A DNA stretch of 41,649 bases, taken from a bacterium. Its GTDB lineage: Bacteria > Auribacterota > JABMQX01. The number at the start of each line of letters is the position of its first letter. Positions within the stretch are counted from its first letter, which is position 1. The position numbers and the translations under genes were made by a program. Location of the stretch: contig JAUYEE010000152.1 of NCBI GenBank assembly GCA_030691545.1, positions 1 through 41,649 on the forward strand. The letters run 5' to 3'. Shown in pieces: positions 7,895 through 17,159 of the stretch. The notes beneath the pieces were generated by a model, which did no database searches, was not told the origin of the DNA, and was given only the letters and a program-made list of their open reading frames with translations.

Positions 7895-9229
7895 CTAAAG
7901 ACGAGCCACCCGCCGTCTCGCCGCACGCCAGGCCCGCTGCGCGTGCAAGTAAGCTGCAAGAACAGAAATCCACAAACGGCGAGGTCGTCCCTCAAGGTCG
8001 AACGCCAACCGACAAATCCGGGCCCGGGCGCCATGCTTGATCTTGGCCAGCCGTTCTTTCAGCCCCCCCGGAACAACTGCGCGCGGGAAGGAACGGGGGA
8101 TTCTCAGACCATTCCTCTCTGCCCGCGCCACCCGAAGAGGAAGATATGTAGTCTTGTAGGCGAGAGCCCCAGACTGCGATTGCCGAACGCGCGCAATGGT
8201 GATGGGGCGGAGGAAAGCCCCGCTTTCCTTGGCACCTTGCATCAGCCGCGAGACCTCCGGATGGCGCGCCACGACGATGGAGGTGCCATGCACATCGCCT
8301 GTGTACTCCGGCAACCAGGCGTCCATGAATGTCGCGTCGGCGAGCGGCGCGAAAAGGTCGTCGCAGAAATCGCACGCACGGGGCACAAAAAATCGCCCCG
8401 TCCAGAGGGCGCCGTACAGTCCGTCGAAATAGAGAAGGTTTGACCAGTTCCCCTCAGCATGTTGTGCGCGGAAGGCGAAGTTCGTTGCCTTGTGCGAACG
8501 AGCGGAGTAACGGAAGTCCACCATCTTCACTTTCGCCTCCGTGAGACGCGCGGCCGCCAGAAGGAAACCTGTAAAATGTTTGCTCACGCCGTGCCCGCAC
8601 GCCAACGCGAAGACGTATCGTATTCTCTCTCGCAGGAGGAGCACAGCGCGCTGGGCCTTTCGGATTGCCGTGACAGCGCAAGGTAGTGCGACGATAGCGT
8701 ACCTTCCCTCGTTGCGAAGAACGTCCTTGAGAACGGAAGAGAACTCGACCGGGTAGTAGCGGCTGCTCGAGCAGTAGGACAGTTCTGCGGCAGAGGAAAC
8801 AATGACAGGCTCAAATAGCCTGTCGTTTTTCGGGGAACGCCCGACGCAAATCGCCGCGTTAATTTTGTCTTTCTGAAAAAGCTGTTCGAGAGTCCAGGTC
8901 GCCATCCCCCCTGACGCGGACTTCATTCGATGCCGAGAAGAATAACCGACGCAGCATTCGATGAAACCGCCGATGTGAGGGTCTCGTCCCATCTTGGCGC
9001 CCGGACCAAACAGCTCCTCCGGGAGGAGCGGCTCGCCCACCTCCAGAGCCGGGCAGACTTTCAGGCAGAGCTGGCAGTGCGCGCACTTGCCTGTCAAGAC
9101 CGGCACAAGCTCACCGAGCGTGTTAAATCTCATCTCAAGGGCTTTGCCCCGGCAGACTGCTGTGCAAACGCCGCAGCCGCAGCACAACGACTTCGCGACG
9201 ACTTCTGTGACAACGTTGCGCTCAGTCAC
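7895..9229 (-). CDS. Coenzyme F420 hydrogenase/dehydrogenase beta subunit-like Fe-S protein
   Basis: 444 residues. The N-terminus carries two [4Fe-4S] cysteine clusters, C16/C19/C22/C26 and C49/C52/C55/C59, followed by FrhB-like N- and C-terminal domains (GYSSRHRMKSASGGMATW; ALPCAVTAIRKA; RACDFCDDLFAPLADATFMDAW). Family members bind flavin and a deazaflavin or other electron donor. Many bacterial copies sit beside pyruvyl transferases in polysaccharide loci, as here, where the electron-transfer role is unproven; a redox change on a sugar is a reasonable inference. It overlaps the end of the flippase gene by 8 bases, so the genes are co-translated. F420 use itself cannot be judged from this window. 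Confidence 0.88.
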   Translation of the reverse strand: MTERNVVTEVVAKSLCCGCGVCTAVCRGKALEMRFNTLGELVPVLTGKCAHCQLCLKVCPALEVGEPLLPEELFGPGAKMGRDPHIGGFIECCVGYSSRHRMKSASGGMATWTLEQLFQKDKINAAICVGRSPKNDRLFEPVIVSSAAELSYCSSSRYYPVEFSSVLKDVLRNEGRYAIVALPCAVTAIRKAQRAVLLLRERIRYVFALACGHGVSKHFTGFLLAAARLTEAKVKMVDFRYSARSHKATNFAFRAQHAEGNWSNLLYFDGLYGALWTGRFFVPRACDFCDDLFAPLADATFMDAWLPEYTGDVHGTSIVVARHPEVSRLMQGAKESGAFLRPITIARVRQSQSGALAYKTTYLPLRVARAERNGLRIPRSFPRAVVPGGLKERLAKIKHGARARICRLAFDLEGRPRRLWISVLAAYLHAQRAWRAARRRVARL

Positions 9230-10796
9230 TCGTTTTTTCCTTCCCGCGATTCAGCATTTTCCGAACCTGGGACCAGATTGCCGACAGCTCCGATTTCTCC
9301 TCATCGCTGAGCGACCAGAGATAGATGAGCAGAGCATAAGACGCGAAGCACAGGATGCCGAGAAGAATAACAGCCGGCCAGGTCTGCAAAACAAAAAGAT
9401 ATTGTAGCAGAAGGGCTATCGCGGCTCCCGGCACACACGCCAATATCGGACCCGGGAAAAGCCGGAAGTAGTCTCTGAGTTTCACATTGCAGAGACGGCA
9501 GGCATACCAGGGAACATACACCGTGTTCTTACCTAAGAGGCAGATTGTTGAGCCGAGAGCAATGCCGACGATTCCAAGGCGGAGACTGAGAGCCAACCAG
9601 AGGGAAAGTCAAACGTTCGCCACGCCCGCACCGAGGGAGACGAAGGCAACGCCTTGAACCCGCCCCATCGCCAGAAACATCGAAAACGCAGGCATCACAG
9701 AGAGATTGATGACCGCGGGCAACACGAGAACCCACAGGACAGATACCGCTTGCCGGATAGTCGCTTCGTCAACTCCTTTCACATGTCCGATCCAGGCAGT
9801 CATGAAGGGGATCGCCAGCACGCAAAGAAAAATGGAGGTCGGGGCAATAATCAGGTGCATCACCCGGGTCGCCTTGAGGAGAACCCCGCGAAGACGTTCC
9901 TCCTGTGCGGTTGCGTAGAACGAGGTCAGGAGAGGGCCCAATGCATAGACGGAAGTCTCAGCAAACCCTCTCATGAGCCGAGCGACCTGGGCGCCGAAAT
10001 TGTACGTGGTGACCTCCTCATTCCCGATGAACCAGTTGATGAGGACGATGTCGGTGGCTATGAAGAGCAAGGTGCTGATTTTCGAGATGAGGAGATAGAA
10101 ACTGAAGGCGGCAACCTCCCTCATTTTTTGTTTTGAAAAGAGATGCCAGGAGGTCTTCAGACCGGGCAACATGCGATACCCGGTAAGAAGATTGGCTACT
10201 CCCTGAACAGAGGCGGCAGCAATCATTCCAAGGGCGACGTAAATGGTGTTTGCGCCGATGAGCGAGAACAGAAGGACGACGGTTGTGACCTTGCCGAGGA
10301 GGCCTGCGACGTAGAAGAGATTGCGCAGGTCGAAGCGCTCCCTGTAGTACATGCCGGCGCCGAAGGGGCTTGATAGCGCGGTGACGAAGAAGCTGACACC
10401 GGCCAGGAGCATTGTCCAGCGGCTACGGATTTCCCATCCGGGCTCGACCCTCAAGATAGTTGGGAAGTAATAGCTCATCGCCAGGATGGGAAGAGTCGCC
10501 ACGAGGCAAAGACCAACGAGAAGGAAGAAGGAGGTACTGAAGTAGCGGTTTGCCTCGTCAATCTCTCGTCGTGCGCGGTGGAGAGTGACGTATCGTCCAA
10601 CGGAAGTGGCGACGCCGGAAGTGAAAAGCTCGAGAAAGGGAAGGATGGAATACATGACGAGGGGAACGATGGCGAAGGCCCCTTTTCCGAGCCGGTCCAC
10701 CATGAAAGGAATCAGGAAAAGCGAGATGACAAAGGCGAAACCTCGCCCCGCCACGTTATAGAGACAGTTGAGGAAAACTCGTTGTTTGGTGTCCAC
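9222..10796 (-). pseudogene. Wzx-type polysaccharide flippase, interrupted by in-frame TGA
   Basis: The reading frame from the ATG at 10796 encodes 395 residues of a MATE/MVF-type polysaccharide exporter (about ten hydrophobic spans; start MDTKQRVFLNCLYNVAGRG) and ends at TGA, 9611-9609. The same frame continues for a further 128 codons (LSLWLALSLRLGIVGIALGS and more spans, then a polar tail) to 9222. Joined, the product is 525 codons, a normal size for Wzx flippases, and the residues on both sides of the stop (GAGVANV / LSLWLALSLRLGIVG) match the usual continuous helix of the family. So one base change or an assembly error explains the break; there is no frameshift. It would normally flip the undecaprenyl-linked repeat unit to the outer face. 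Confidence 0.85.
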
Positions 10797-10870
10797 AGCT
10801 CAGACTCGCGCTTTCGCCGGTTCGCGCGGTCGCCATGCCTCGCGACCCGCGATGCGCTCGTTCCGGCGGT

Positions 10871-11215
10871 TCAGTCGAAGAATTCGTCTTCCGGATCGAA
10901 GGGAGGGATCGCCACCACGACAATCCGGAGTTTGCCGACGGCTTTGTGCCGCGTTCCTGCGTTGATGAGGACTGCGGAGCCGCGTTTCACGGGGTGGCTC
11001 TCGCCGTTGAGCAGGATTTCTCCCTCCCCTTCGAGCACGAAGTAAATCTCGCACATATTCTCGTGATAGTGTTCTTGAGCGTCTCTTGAAATCTCGACAA
11101 CGTGCAGGGTAGCAACGTCGTTCTCCGCTCGTACCAGGCCGCGGCGGGACAAACCACACGGGCACTCCACGGCCCGGAGGTCGTAAACATTATCCATGAT
11201 GAAGGGCAGGTTCAT
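10871..11215 (-). CDS. Small cupin-domain protein
   Basis: 114 residues forming a single cupin barrel. Motif 1 ligands are H49, H51 and E56 followed by G63 (HYHENMCEIYFVLEGEG) and motif 2 has H90 (GSAVLINAGTRHKAVG), so a divalent metal site is complete. The length leaves room for no other domain. Small cupins in sugar loci may be sugar isomerases or epimerases, or dioxygenase-like; there is no decisive signature here. It sits between the methyltransferase and the flippase on the same strand with short gaps. A second in-frame ATG (MDNVYDLR, 11197) is possible, though 11215 follows CAGGAG at a suitable distance. Confidence 0.8.
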   Translation of the reverse strand: MNLPFIMDNVYDLRAVECPCGLSRRGLVRAENDVATLHVVEISRDAQEHYHENMCEIYFVLEGEGEILLNGESHPVKRGSAVLINAGTRHKAVGKLRIVVVAIPPFDPEDEFFD

Positions 11216-11254
11216 TCTGCATCTCCTGAGTTGAACTTTTTGTCGCGGGTGCGG

Positions 11255-12193
11255 CTATCCCTTTTCGCACTCGATGTAGAAACGACTGTGTTGCCCCACT
11301 TCCGCCTCCGTGCTTCGGGTGACATTAAACATGGAAAGAAGGTCCGTCAATTCGCCAATGGACCGAAAATGATGGGCATGGGGGTCACTTTTCCGCGGCT
11401 TGACCAGAAAGGGCAGCAGAGGCATCCGTCTGGACAGGTTCTTCACTGTGGCCGCGAAACCATACTCACGCCAGAAGTCTGCGATTCGTGGGAGTAGCGA
11501 CTTCTCCCTCTTCGTTGTGCGAGAAGCGCCCTCTTTTGTCGCCATCAGGAAGAGCTTCCCTCCTACCTTCAGACACCGAAAGATTTCGTGAAATACATCC
11601 GCGGGACTCATGAAATGGTCCACTGCCGCTGTGCTGACACAGATATCAAAGACATTCGACCGAAAAGGGAGGTACTCACCAACGCCGACAACGTACGAGA
11701 AATCAATTTCCTTCTCTCTCGGATACAGCTCCACGTGGTACCGATGCAGGAAATGAATCCGCGGGTCCAGATTGAAATAGTTGATTTTTTCCGGATAGTT
11801 CCATTCAATCACACGGTGGATTCCGTTGGCGCCGCCGACATCTAAGATGGAAACGTTTTGGCTGTCCCTCATATCGCACCAATCGTAAAAACTGCGATAC
11901 GCGGCTCGAACGGTCAGATGACTCTCCTTTGACCACTTCGCATAGAACCGCAGATAGCCATCCTCAAGATTTTCCCATCTCTGCCATCCGTTACCGCAGA
12001 GCAAAAAGGGCGGCAACAGGATGGGGATATTTCCAAGGACCCTGTATCTCCTCGCGCATCCGCGGCACATCAGGCTGTCTGCTGCCCTCTGGATGATGTC
12101 GTCCCTGCAACAGGGGCAAGCCAGGAATTCCAAATACTTGTTCACCGCTCTGGCGTTGGGCAGAACTCCACTCGGCATATTCGTCTCGGGCAC
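11255..12193 (-). CDS. SAM-dependent methyltransferase with N-terminal zinc ribbon
   Basis: 312 residues. A Trm112-like zinc ribbon comes first (C26-x2-C29 and C43-x2-C46 around residues 20-50), then a class I methyltransferase core with the SAM-binding SILDVGGANGIHRVIEW, an acidic second strand (NYFNLDP), and VVGVGEYLPFRSNVFDICVS around motif II, typical of the type-11 group. The C-terminal part is basic. It is the first gene of the minus-strand polysaccharide run, so a role in methylating a sugar, or in ending chain growth, is plausible but not shown. The 40-base gap to the cupin gene supports one transcript. Confidence 0.85.
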   Translation of the reverse strand: MPETNMPSGVLPNARAVNKYLEFLACPCCRDDIIQRAADSLMCRGCARRYRVLGNIPILLPPFLLCGNGWQRWENLEDGYLRFYAKWSKESHLTVRAAYRSFYDWCDMRDSQNVSILDVGGANGIHRVIEWNYPEKINYFNLDPRIHFLHRYHVELYPREKEIDFSYVVGVGEYLPFRSNVFDICVSTAAVDHFMSPADVFHEIFRCLKVGGKLFLMATKEGASRTTKREKSLLPRIADFWREYGFAATVKNLSRRMPLLPFLVKPRKSDPHAHHFRSIGELTDLLSMFNVTRSTEAEVGQHSRFYIECEKG

Positions 12194-12235
12194 CGTGGTT
12201 TGCTCAGAGTCCAGCTCTATTATCGTGGCATCGCA

Positions 12236-12295
12236 TTATCGCGCCCTTTCAGGGCTTCGTCCTGGAGAAGATGCCAAGCCCCCAACGGGGCGAAG
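12236..12295. repeat. Possible GC-rich dispersed repeat
   Basis: The 199-base gap between methyltransferase and aldehyde dehydrogenase contains CGCCCTTTCAGGGCTTCGTC (with a GCCCTTTCAGGGC hairpin) and then CCCAACGGGGCGAAGCAGCT. It encodes nothing convincing. The style matches the other intergenic repeats in this window, but no second copy of this family is seen here. Confidence 0.35.
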
Positions 12296-12392
12296 CAGCT
12301 TAGCACGGACTTTCGCAAATACAGTCACATGCCGTTGGCGACGGTCCGGATGGGCACCACCCACCCCAAACGACGCTCTCGCTTGCCGGACT

Positions 12393-13820
12393 TCAGCTCA
12401 GGTTCAGCACGAGGAGCTTCAGCTCCGTCATCTCTTCTATAGCATATTTGACCCCTTCTCGTCCCATGCCCGAGTTCTTGACTCCTCCGTACGGCATGTT
12501 GTCCACGCGGAATGTGGGATAGTCGTTTATGATTACCCCGCCCACGTCCAGTTCGTAGAAGGCGGAGTGAACCCGGCGGATGTCCCGAGTGAAAACGCCC
12601 GCCTGGAGACCATAGACGGAATCGTTCACTCGCTTGAGGGCTTCGCCGAAATCTCTGTAGGCGTCGAGCGTCACGACAGGCCCGAAAGCCTCTCGGCAGC
12701 TTATCTTCATTTGCGGGTCAACGTTCGTCAGCACGGTCGGCCCGATCACGTTTCCCTTTCGTTTTCCGCCGCAGAGGACCTTCGCTCCTCCGTCTTTCGC
12801 CTCCTGAATCCATTCCATGACCCTATCTGCCGAAGCCGAATCAATCATCGGCCCGACTACAGTCGTTCGCTTGCGCGGGTCGCCAACCCCGACTTTCTCT
12901 TTGATTGCCCTGAGAAACCGCTTCCTGAACGCGGGGAAGATTGCCTCCTCCACATAGATTCTTTGGACCGAAATGCATATCTGCCCCGCATAGGCAAAGC
13001 TCCCAATGGCGATTCTCTCCGCGGCGAAATCGAGGTCGCAATCGCTGTGGACAATTACTGCCGCGTTTCCCCCCAGTTCCAGCGTGATTTTCTTTTTGCC
13101 GCACTTGCTCTTCAGTCCCCAGCCCACTTCATCGCTTCCTGTGAAGCTGATTTTCTTGATTCGCTCATCGGTCAAGAGCTTCTGTGCCACCCCCACCGAT
13201 GACGGCACAACGTTGATCGCCCCTCTCGGAACGCCCGCTTCCGTGCAGATGCGTCCAAGAATTAGCGAAGAAAATGGGGTCTGCGAGGCAGGGCGAACCA
13301 CGACCGTGTTTCCCGCAGCCAGCGCCGGCGCCACTTTATGCGCCACGAGATTCAACGGGAAATTGAAAGGCGTGATGGCTGCGATTGGCCCAAGAGGAAA
13401 CCGCCTCGTTATGCCAGTTCTGCCAGCGGCCGCGGCTGTGATGTCCAGAGGAATGACCTCTCCGCCGATTCGCTTCGCTTCTTCCGCCCCGATGGTGAAT
13501 GTCAGAATGCAGCGGTCCACTTCCCCTTCCGCATACGTGATTGGCTTTCCCGCTTCCGCGACAATCGTGTTGACAAGCTCCTTCCGAGCCTCCTCCAATC
13601 CGTGGACAATTCTGACAAGGATGTCTGACCTCTCGTATGCTTGAAGTCTCTTTGTCGTCTCAAAGGCAGCGGCAGTGGCGGCGATCGCCGCTTCCATTTC
13701 CTTTTCACCGGCGCGACAAACGTTGCCCACGAGCCGACCATTATAAGGATCGCGGATGCCAGCCTTTTCCCGCGACTCCACCCATTCTCCATTGATGAGC
13801 AATTTTCTTTGCCGTGTCAT
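12393..13820 (-). CDS. NAD(P)-dependent aldehyde dehydrogenase
   Basis: 475 residues of the ALDH superfamily. The oxyanion Asn is in ITPFNFPLNL (N153), the general-base Glu in LELGGNAAVIV (E249), and the nucleophile Cys in GQICISVQRIYV (C282), so the active site is complete. The GQICISVQR context is like that of lactaldehyde dehydrogenase, non-phosphorylating glyceraldehyde-3-phosphate dehydrogenase and related enzymes of methanogens and anaerobes; substrate remains open. The start chosen is the ATG at 13820 (MTRQRKLLINGEW), which matches family N-termini; an ATG at 13835 is also in frame. It follows the small CxxC gene by about 100 bases on the same strand and may be co-transcribed. Confidence 0.92.
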   Translation of the reverse strand: MTRQRKLLINGEWVESREKAGIRDPYNGRLVGNVCRAGEKEMEAAIAATAAAFETTKRLQAYERSDILVRIVHGLEEARKELVNTIVAEAGKPITYAEGEVDRCILTFTIGAEEAKRIGGEVIPLDITAAAAGRTGITRRFPLGPIAAITPFNFPLNLVAHKVAPALAAGNTVVVRPASQTPFSSLILGRICTEAGVPRGAINVVPSSVGVAQKLLTDERIKKISFTGSDEVGWGLKSKCGKKKITLELGGNAAVIVHSDCDLDFAAERIAIGSFAYAGQICISVQRIYVEEAIFPAFRKRFLRAIKEKVGVGDPRKRTTVVGPMIDSASADRVMEWIQEAKDGGAKVLCGGKRKGNVIGPTVLTNVDPQMKISCREAFGPVVTLDAYRDFGEALKRVNDSVYGLQAGVFTRDIRRVHSAFYELDVGGVIINDYPTFRVDNMPYGGVKNSGMGREGVKYAIEEMTELKLLVLNLS

Positions 13821-13918
13821 CTTCTTCTCCAGCATAGCCTTGGAAGCGGGTCCTTGCCCGCCCCGAAACGGCGTGCTCTTATACCTGCTATCTCAGCGGC
13901 GACGGGGCGGTTCATTCT

Positions 13919-14242
13919 TCACTCGCGATCGGGCGCGCTGTCTTCGATGTCCCCGCTGCCCGCTTGGTCAATCGGGGCAAAGGGATTCTTGATGTACTTT
14001 TGCTGACAGGGTGGACAAAGGTGGAATTTGAACGTCTTGTATATCTGGTCCTGGAGCTCCTGGGGGTCTTTGTCTTTCAGTTCCTCGATCAAACCCCGGA
14101 TTTCATCCGTGTGGTCTTTCAGCATATCCACGAGGTCAATCTGGAGCGGTTGATAAATCGCGTGGACCTCGATGTTCAGTTCGTAGATAACATCCCTATC
14201 CTTTAACGATCGTCCGCAGAGGTCACAGGTATAATGAATCAC
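13919..14242 (-). CDS. Small CxxC/CxxC protein, unknown function
   Basis: 107 residues. Two cysteine pairs, C6/C9 (YTCDLCGRSL) and C76/C79 (HLCPPCQQKY), probably bind one zinc ion as a split ribbon, with about 65 residues of acidic, helical sequence between them and a polar acidic tail. No catalytic motif is seen. It starts at GTG, and its first bases overlap the stop of the BtuF-like lipoprotein gene (GTGA, 14242-14239), so translation is coupled. The linkage hints at a shared function with the transport gene, but small zinc proteins of this type are uncharacterised. Confidence 0.75.
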   Translation of the reverse strand: MIHYTCDLCGRSLKDRDVIYELNIEVHAIYQPLQIDLVDMLKDHTDEIRGLIEELKDKDPQELQDQIYKTFKFHLCPPCQQKYIKNPFAPIDQAGSGDIEDSAPDRE

Positions 14243-15231
14243 TTCGCGTCTTCCTTTCCATCGCCGCGGTTCGTGCCGTCAACCTCCGGGAACAGGTTCG
14301 GGTGGAGTCGCCGGGCGAGTTCTTTCAGTCCGACGATGAAAGCGGGTGACGGCTGACCCAGCAGGTCCGTGGGGATAGCGTGCACCCGCCCCTCCCTGAC
14401 CGCCGACACATTCTGCCATACCGGATGTCTGCGGAAGCGGCTCAGCGTGTCGCGCACCTTGTCGGGGGATTCCTTGTACTTGTCCTCCCCGAGGATTACA
14501 ACGTTCGGGTCTGCGAGGACGAGCTTCTCCAGGCTCAGCGAGGGCCATGCGTCTCTTTCGTTTCGTGCCACATTGTTCCCTCCCGCTATGATGATAAGTT
14601 CATGAACCAAGCTGCCGGGGCCCGCTGTGCGCAACGGCTCCTCCTGGCCCACCCAGAGAACGCTGGGTCTGTCGTTCTCATTTAGGGCATCCACTTTTTC
14701 GCGGATTCGCTGCATCTCCTCCCGAATCGCAGCGGTGAGCCGATTTGCCGGGTCGCTGACGCCGGTCAACCTCCCAACGGTCTCAACGTCCGAGAGGAGT
14801 TGAGAAACGCTTCGCGTATCGAGGCAGAAAACCGGGACGCCATGGTGGCGGAGTTGTGCGATGACATCCCGCGGATTCCCTCTTGCCGCGAAAACGATGT
14901 CCGGCTTCAGGGCGACAATTCTCTCGACGCTCGGGTTGGTGTATCCGCCGACGCGGGGCACGCCGCGCACTTTCTCCACGTCTCCATAGAAGTCTGTTAC
15001 CCCGACAAGGTTCTCTCTCAGACCGAGCGACAGGAGAATTTCTGTGTTGCTTGGCGCCATCGAGACGATGCGACGCGGATACTCGCGAACAGAAATGGTT
15101 CTCCCCAGCGCGTCCGTTGCCGAAGCGAGGGCCGTTTGGGTCTCAGTGGAGGAGGAATCCCGGCGACAACCCTGCTGGAGAACCATCGCCAGGGACAGTA
15201 GAAAGGCGAGACGCATTACCTTGTACATCAC
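14239..15231 (-). CDS. BtuF/FhuD-like substrate-binding lipoprotein
   Basis: 330 residues. A lipoprotein signal ends in LQQGC (Cys 22), so the mature protein is membrane-anchored outside the cytoplasm. The rest is a class III periplasmic binding fold (PF01497): DALGRTISVREYPRRIVSMA, PSNTEILLSLGL, VERIVALKPDIV and the C-terminal HPVWQNVSAVREGRVHAIP. Members bind vitamin B12, heme or ferric siderophores for an ABC importer. No permease or ATPase gene lies nearby, so the partner is encoded elsewhere. The stop overlaps the next gene by 4 bases. An alternative start at the second Met changes nothing in the lipobox. Confidence 0.9.
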   Translation of the reverse strand: MMYKVMRLAFLLSLAMVLQQGCRRDSSSTETQTALASATDALGRTISVREYPRRIVSMAPSNTEILLSLGLRENLVGVTDFYGDVEKVRGVPRVGGYTNPSVERIVALKPDIVFAARGNPRDVIAQLRHHGVPVFCLDTRSVSQLLSDVETVGRLTGVSDPANRLTAAIREEMQRIREKVDALNENDRPSVLWVGQEEPLRTAGPGSLVHELIIIAGGNNVARNERDAWPSLSLEKLVLADPNVVILGEDKYKESPDKVRDTLSRFRRHPVWQNVSAVREGRVHAIPTDLLGQPSPAFIVGLKELARRLHPNLFPEVDGTNRGDGKEDAK

Positions 15232-15381
15232 CCCTCTCTCAGCGCATGCCGGGAGGATGTTGCTCTAAGGAAGCGGGGTCGGCCGCACTGCCGGGTCAAA
15301 AGCTCCTCGCTCAGTCGAAGGGTCGTTGGCTCGGATGAGGCGATAATCACCGCTGCCCCCGTCTGCACGAATGCCGAGAAA

Positions 15382-15999
15382 CTACGCGGCTTGCTTGGCA
15401 GTTTTCCTGTAGGCAAGAGAAATCCCCTGAATCACGACTCCCGCGGCCAGGAGAGCGAAAAAGACGATGGAGAACTTGTCGAAGTCAAGGGAGATGTCTC
15501 CGAGCACTACGAACTCAGTCATTGCCGGTCGCTGTGTTTCGTCCAGGAGAACCAAGGCGCACGGGGCGACGCACACGGCGCCAAGAGCCGATGTGGCAAA
15601 AATCAGCAGAATCTTGTACAGCTTCACCGCCAGGATGGCGCCGACAATGAACCCGCCAAGCCCGAAGAACGGCACCAGGTCCTTCTCGCCTATCATGTAA
15701 GCCACGAGAGACGCGATCCCGCCGGTCGCCGTCCCCGCGAGGATGATCGCCACAACGTATTGCACGACCAACGCCATCACCGCCGCCCCAACCCCGGAAG
15801 CTATTGCGATGCCGATGTTCTCGGAGAAGTAATATCCTGCCCAGGCCCCGGCCACGAAACACAAACCCGCAATGACACCCTTGCAGATTCGCTCCCCGAG
15901 AAAGAGATAGAACAGCCCGATGATGAGCATCGCTGGGAAGGCGTACCCTGGAACAGACCAGGCGCCGACTTCTTCGAGGGCGCACTCAATCTCAGACAT
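15382..15999 (-). CDS. Multispanning membrane protein, TMEM198/DUF4203-like
   Basis: About 205 residues with six or seven hydrophobic spans rich in Gly and Ala (AMLIIGLFYLFLGERICKGV, GLCFVAGAWAGYYF, GVGAAVMALVVQYVVAII, LGGFIVGAILAVKLYKIL and others) and a short basic tail. The layout resembles TMEM198/DUF4203-type proteins, which have no settled function. The open frame reaches 16128, but the extra N-terminal part does not look coding; ATG 16026 and ATG 15999 are the realistic starts, and neither has a strong ribosome-binding site. It stands alone, 150 bases from the BtuF-like gene. Confidence 0.7.
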   Translation of the reverse strand: MSEIECALEEVGAWSVPGYAFPAMLIIGLFYLFLGERICKGVIAGLCFVAGAWAGYYFSENIGIAIASGVGAAVMALVVQYVVAIILAGTATGGIASLVAYMIGEKDLVPFFGLGGFIVGAILAVKLYKILLIFATSALGAVCVAPCALVLLDETQRPAMTEFVVLGDISLDFDKFSIVFFALLAAGVVIQGISLAYRKTAKQAA

Positions 16000-16212
16000 G
16001 ATGTCTTCTGTGGGTATATCAAGCATGTTTTTCGCGACGACGAAGGTTCGCCTTTCCCAGAAGTCAACGATTTGGGCGCCGGGGTCTGCCGTGAAGCATT
16101 GTGTTCTGATGACCGCGATTGATCTCATATCAAAGCGCGTGCCTGCCCGACGCTCTATCCAGAAAGTGACCCAGGCGGCGGAGCGCGCAACGGATCGCGA
16201 CCACGAAGTCCC

Positions 16213-16241
16213 TATATAACGCAGGGGAACGGAAAATGCAA
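16213..16241 (-). promoter_or_regulatory. Candidate promoter for membrane protein gene
   Basis: On the minus strand TTGCAT (16241-16236) is followed after 16 or 17 bases by TTATAT/TATATA (16219-16213). The gap to the next gene is otherwise non-coding and also holds a short CCCCG-CTTTAT-CGGGG hairpin at 16279-16294, which could end transcription of the prepilin gene. Confidence 0.3.
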
Positions 16242-16319
16242 TGATGAAATGGGCAGGGGGTGGTGCGGGATAGAGTCTCCCCGCTTTATCGGGGGATGCC
16301 TTCTGCGAGATGCAGGTGC

Positions 16320-17015
16320 TTACTTCTTCCAGCGATCAACTTTGTCTTTGCTGGCGTCGGTGTTATAGACGTTCTTTTCCTTGGCAGCGACGTTGATAAC
16401 CCCCTTGACGCCCTCGACAAAGTCACTGGTGTCGCCCTTTCGCTTCTGATGCCAGAAACAGCTCACCAGAGGAACGAAACCGTGCGACCGAGAGGGACCG
16501 GTCAGTTGGTCCTTGCGAACCTTTTGCCAGTTAAAGCCTGGCGCCCAAGTCGGACAGATGTTGTTGACGAATTCATACAGGTAGCTGCAATACTCGATGT
16601 CCCGATTCCGCGGAAACCGGTCAAGCACCTTAGTGTTGTACCTCGTGTCGTCGGTTTCCCTGAACTCGTACTGGTCCGACACCCACCAGGGCATGCTCCC
16701 GTCGGCTCCCTTGTGCGAATCGTAGGGCGATTTGTCGCCGTTGGTGCTGTAATCCGCCGGGCAGAGGTACATCTCCTTCGAACTGACGTACGAAGGATAA
16801 AGGTTCGAGAGCCAGTCCGGGAAATCCTGGTTCGCGACCTGGTAAAGGTCAATGGCGTGGGCGAACTGCTTGAGATTGTTGGCGCATTTGGCCATTTTGG
16901 CTTTTTCCCGGGCTCTCTGAATGGCGGGAAACACAAGCCCGGCCAGTATGCCGATGATGGCGATGACCGCCAGCATCTCAACAAGGGTGAACGCTTTCTT
17001 CCTAAATAACTTCAT
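16320..17015 (-). CDS. Type IV prepilin / type II secretion pseudopilin-like protein
   Basis: About 231 residues from ATG 17015 (MKLFRKKAFTLVEMLAVIAI). A short basic leader, the AFTLVE cleavage box with Glu at position +5, and a hydrophobic helix of about 20 residues mark a class III signal processed by prepilin peptidase and assembled into a pilus-like fibre. Ala replaces the usual Gly at -1, a variant common in Planctomycetes-type pilins. The periplasmic part (AIQRAREKAKMAKCANNLKQ, then YLCPADY) resembles the GspG/DUF1559 group. The frame continues upstream to 17153, but that segment is unlike any pilin; AAGGATG precedes 17015. No assembly genes are adjacent. Confidence 0.88.
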   Translation of the reverse strand: MKLFRKKAFTLVEMLAVIAIIGILAGLVFPAIQRAREKAKMAKCANNLKQFAHAIDLYQVANQDFPDWLSNLYPSYVSSKEMYLCPADYSTNGDKSPYDSHKGADGSMPWWVSDQYEFRETDDTRYNTKVLDRFPRNRDIEYCSYLYEFVNNICPTWAPGFNWQKVRKDQLTGPSRSHGFVPLVSCFWHQKRKGDTSDFVEGVKGVINVAAKEKNVYNTDASKDKVDRWKK

Positions 17016-17159
17016 GTTCTCATCCTTTGCCGGTGAAGGGGAACCCCATGGTCTCGCCCTTGGACGGACGTCATTATCGTTCTGCGGCGCGCCTCCGCGA
17101 TGGCAACCCGGTCGCGCGACACACGCCCTTATCTTTCCACGAGCTCGGTGCACACCTAT

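Noticed and set aside
9609..9611. TGA as selenocysteine or reassigned codon
   Set aside because: TGA ends many intact genes here, flippases are not selenoproteins, and no selenocysteine element was recognised.
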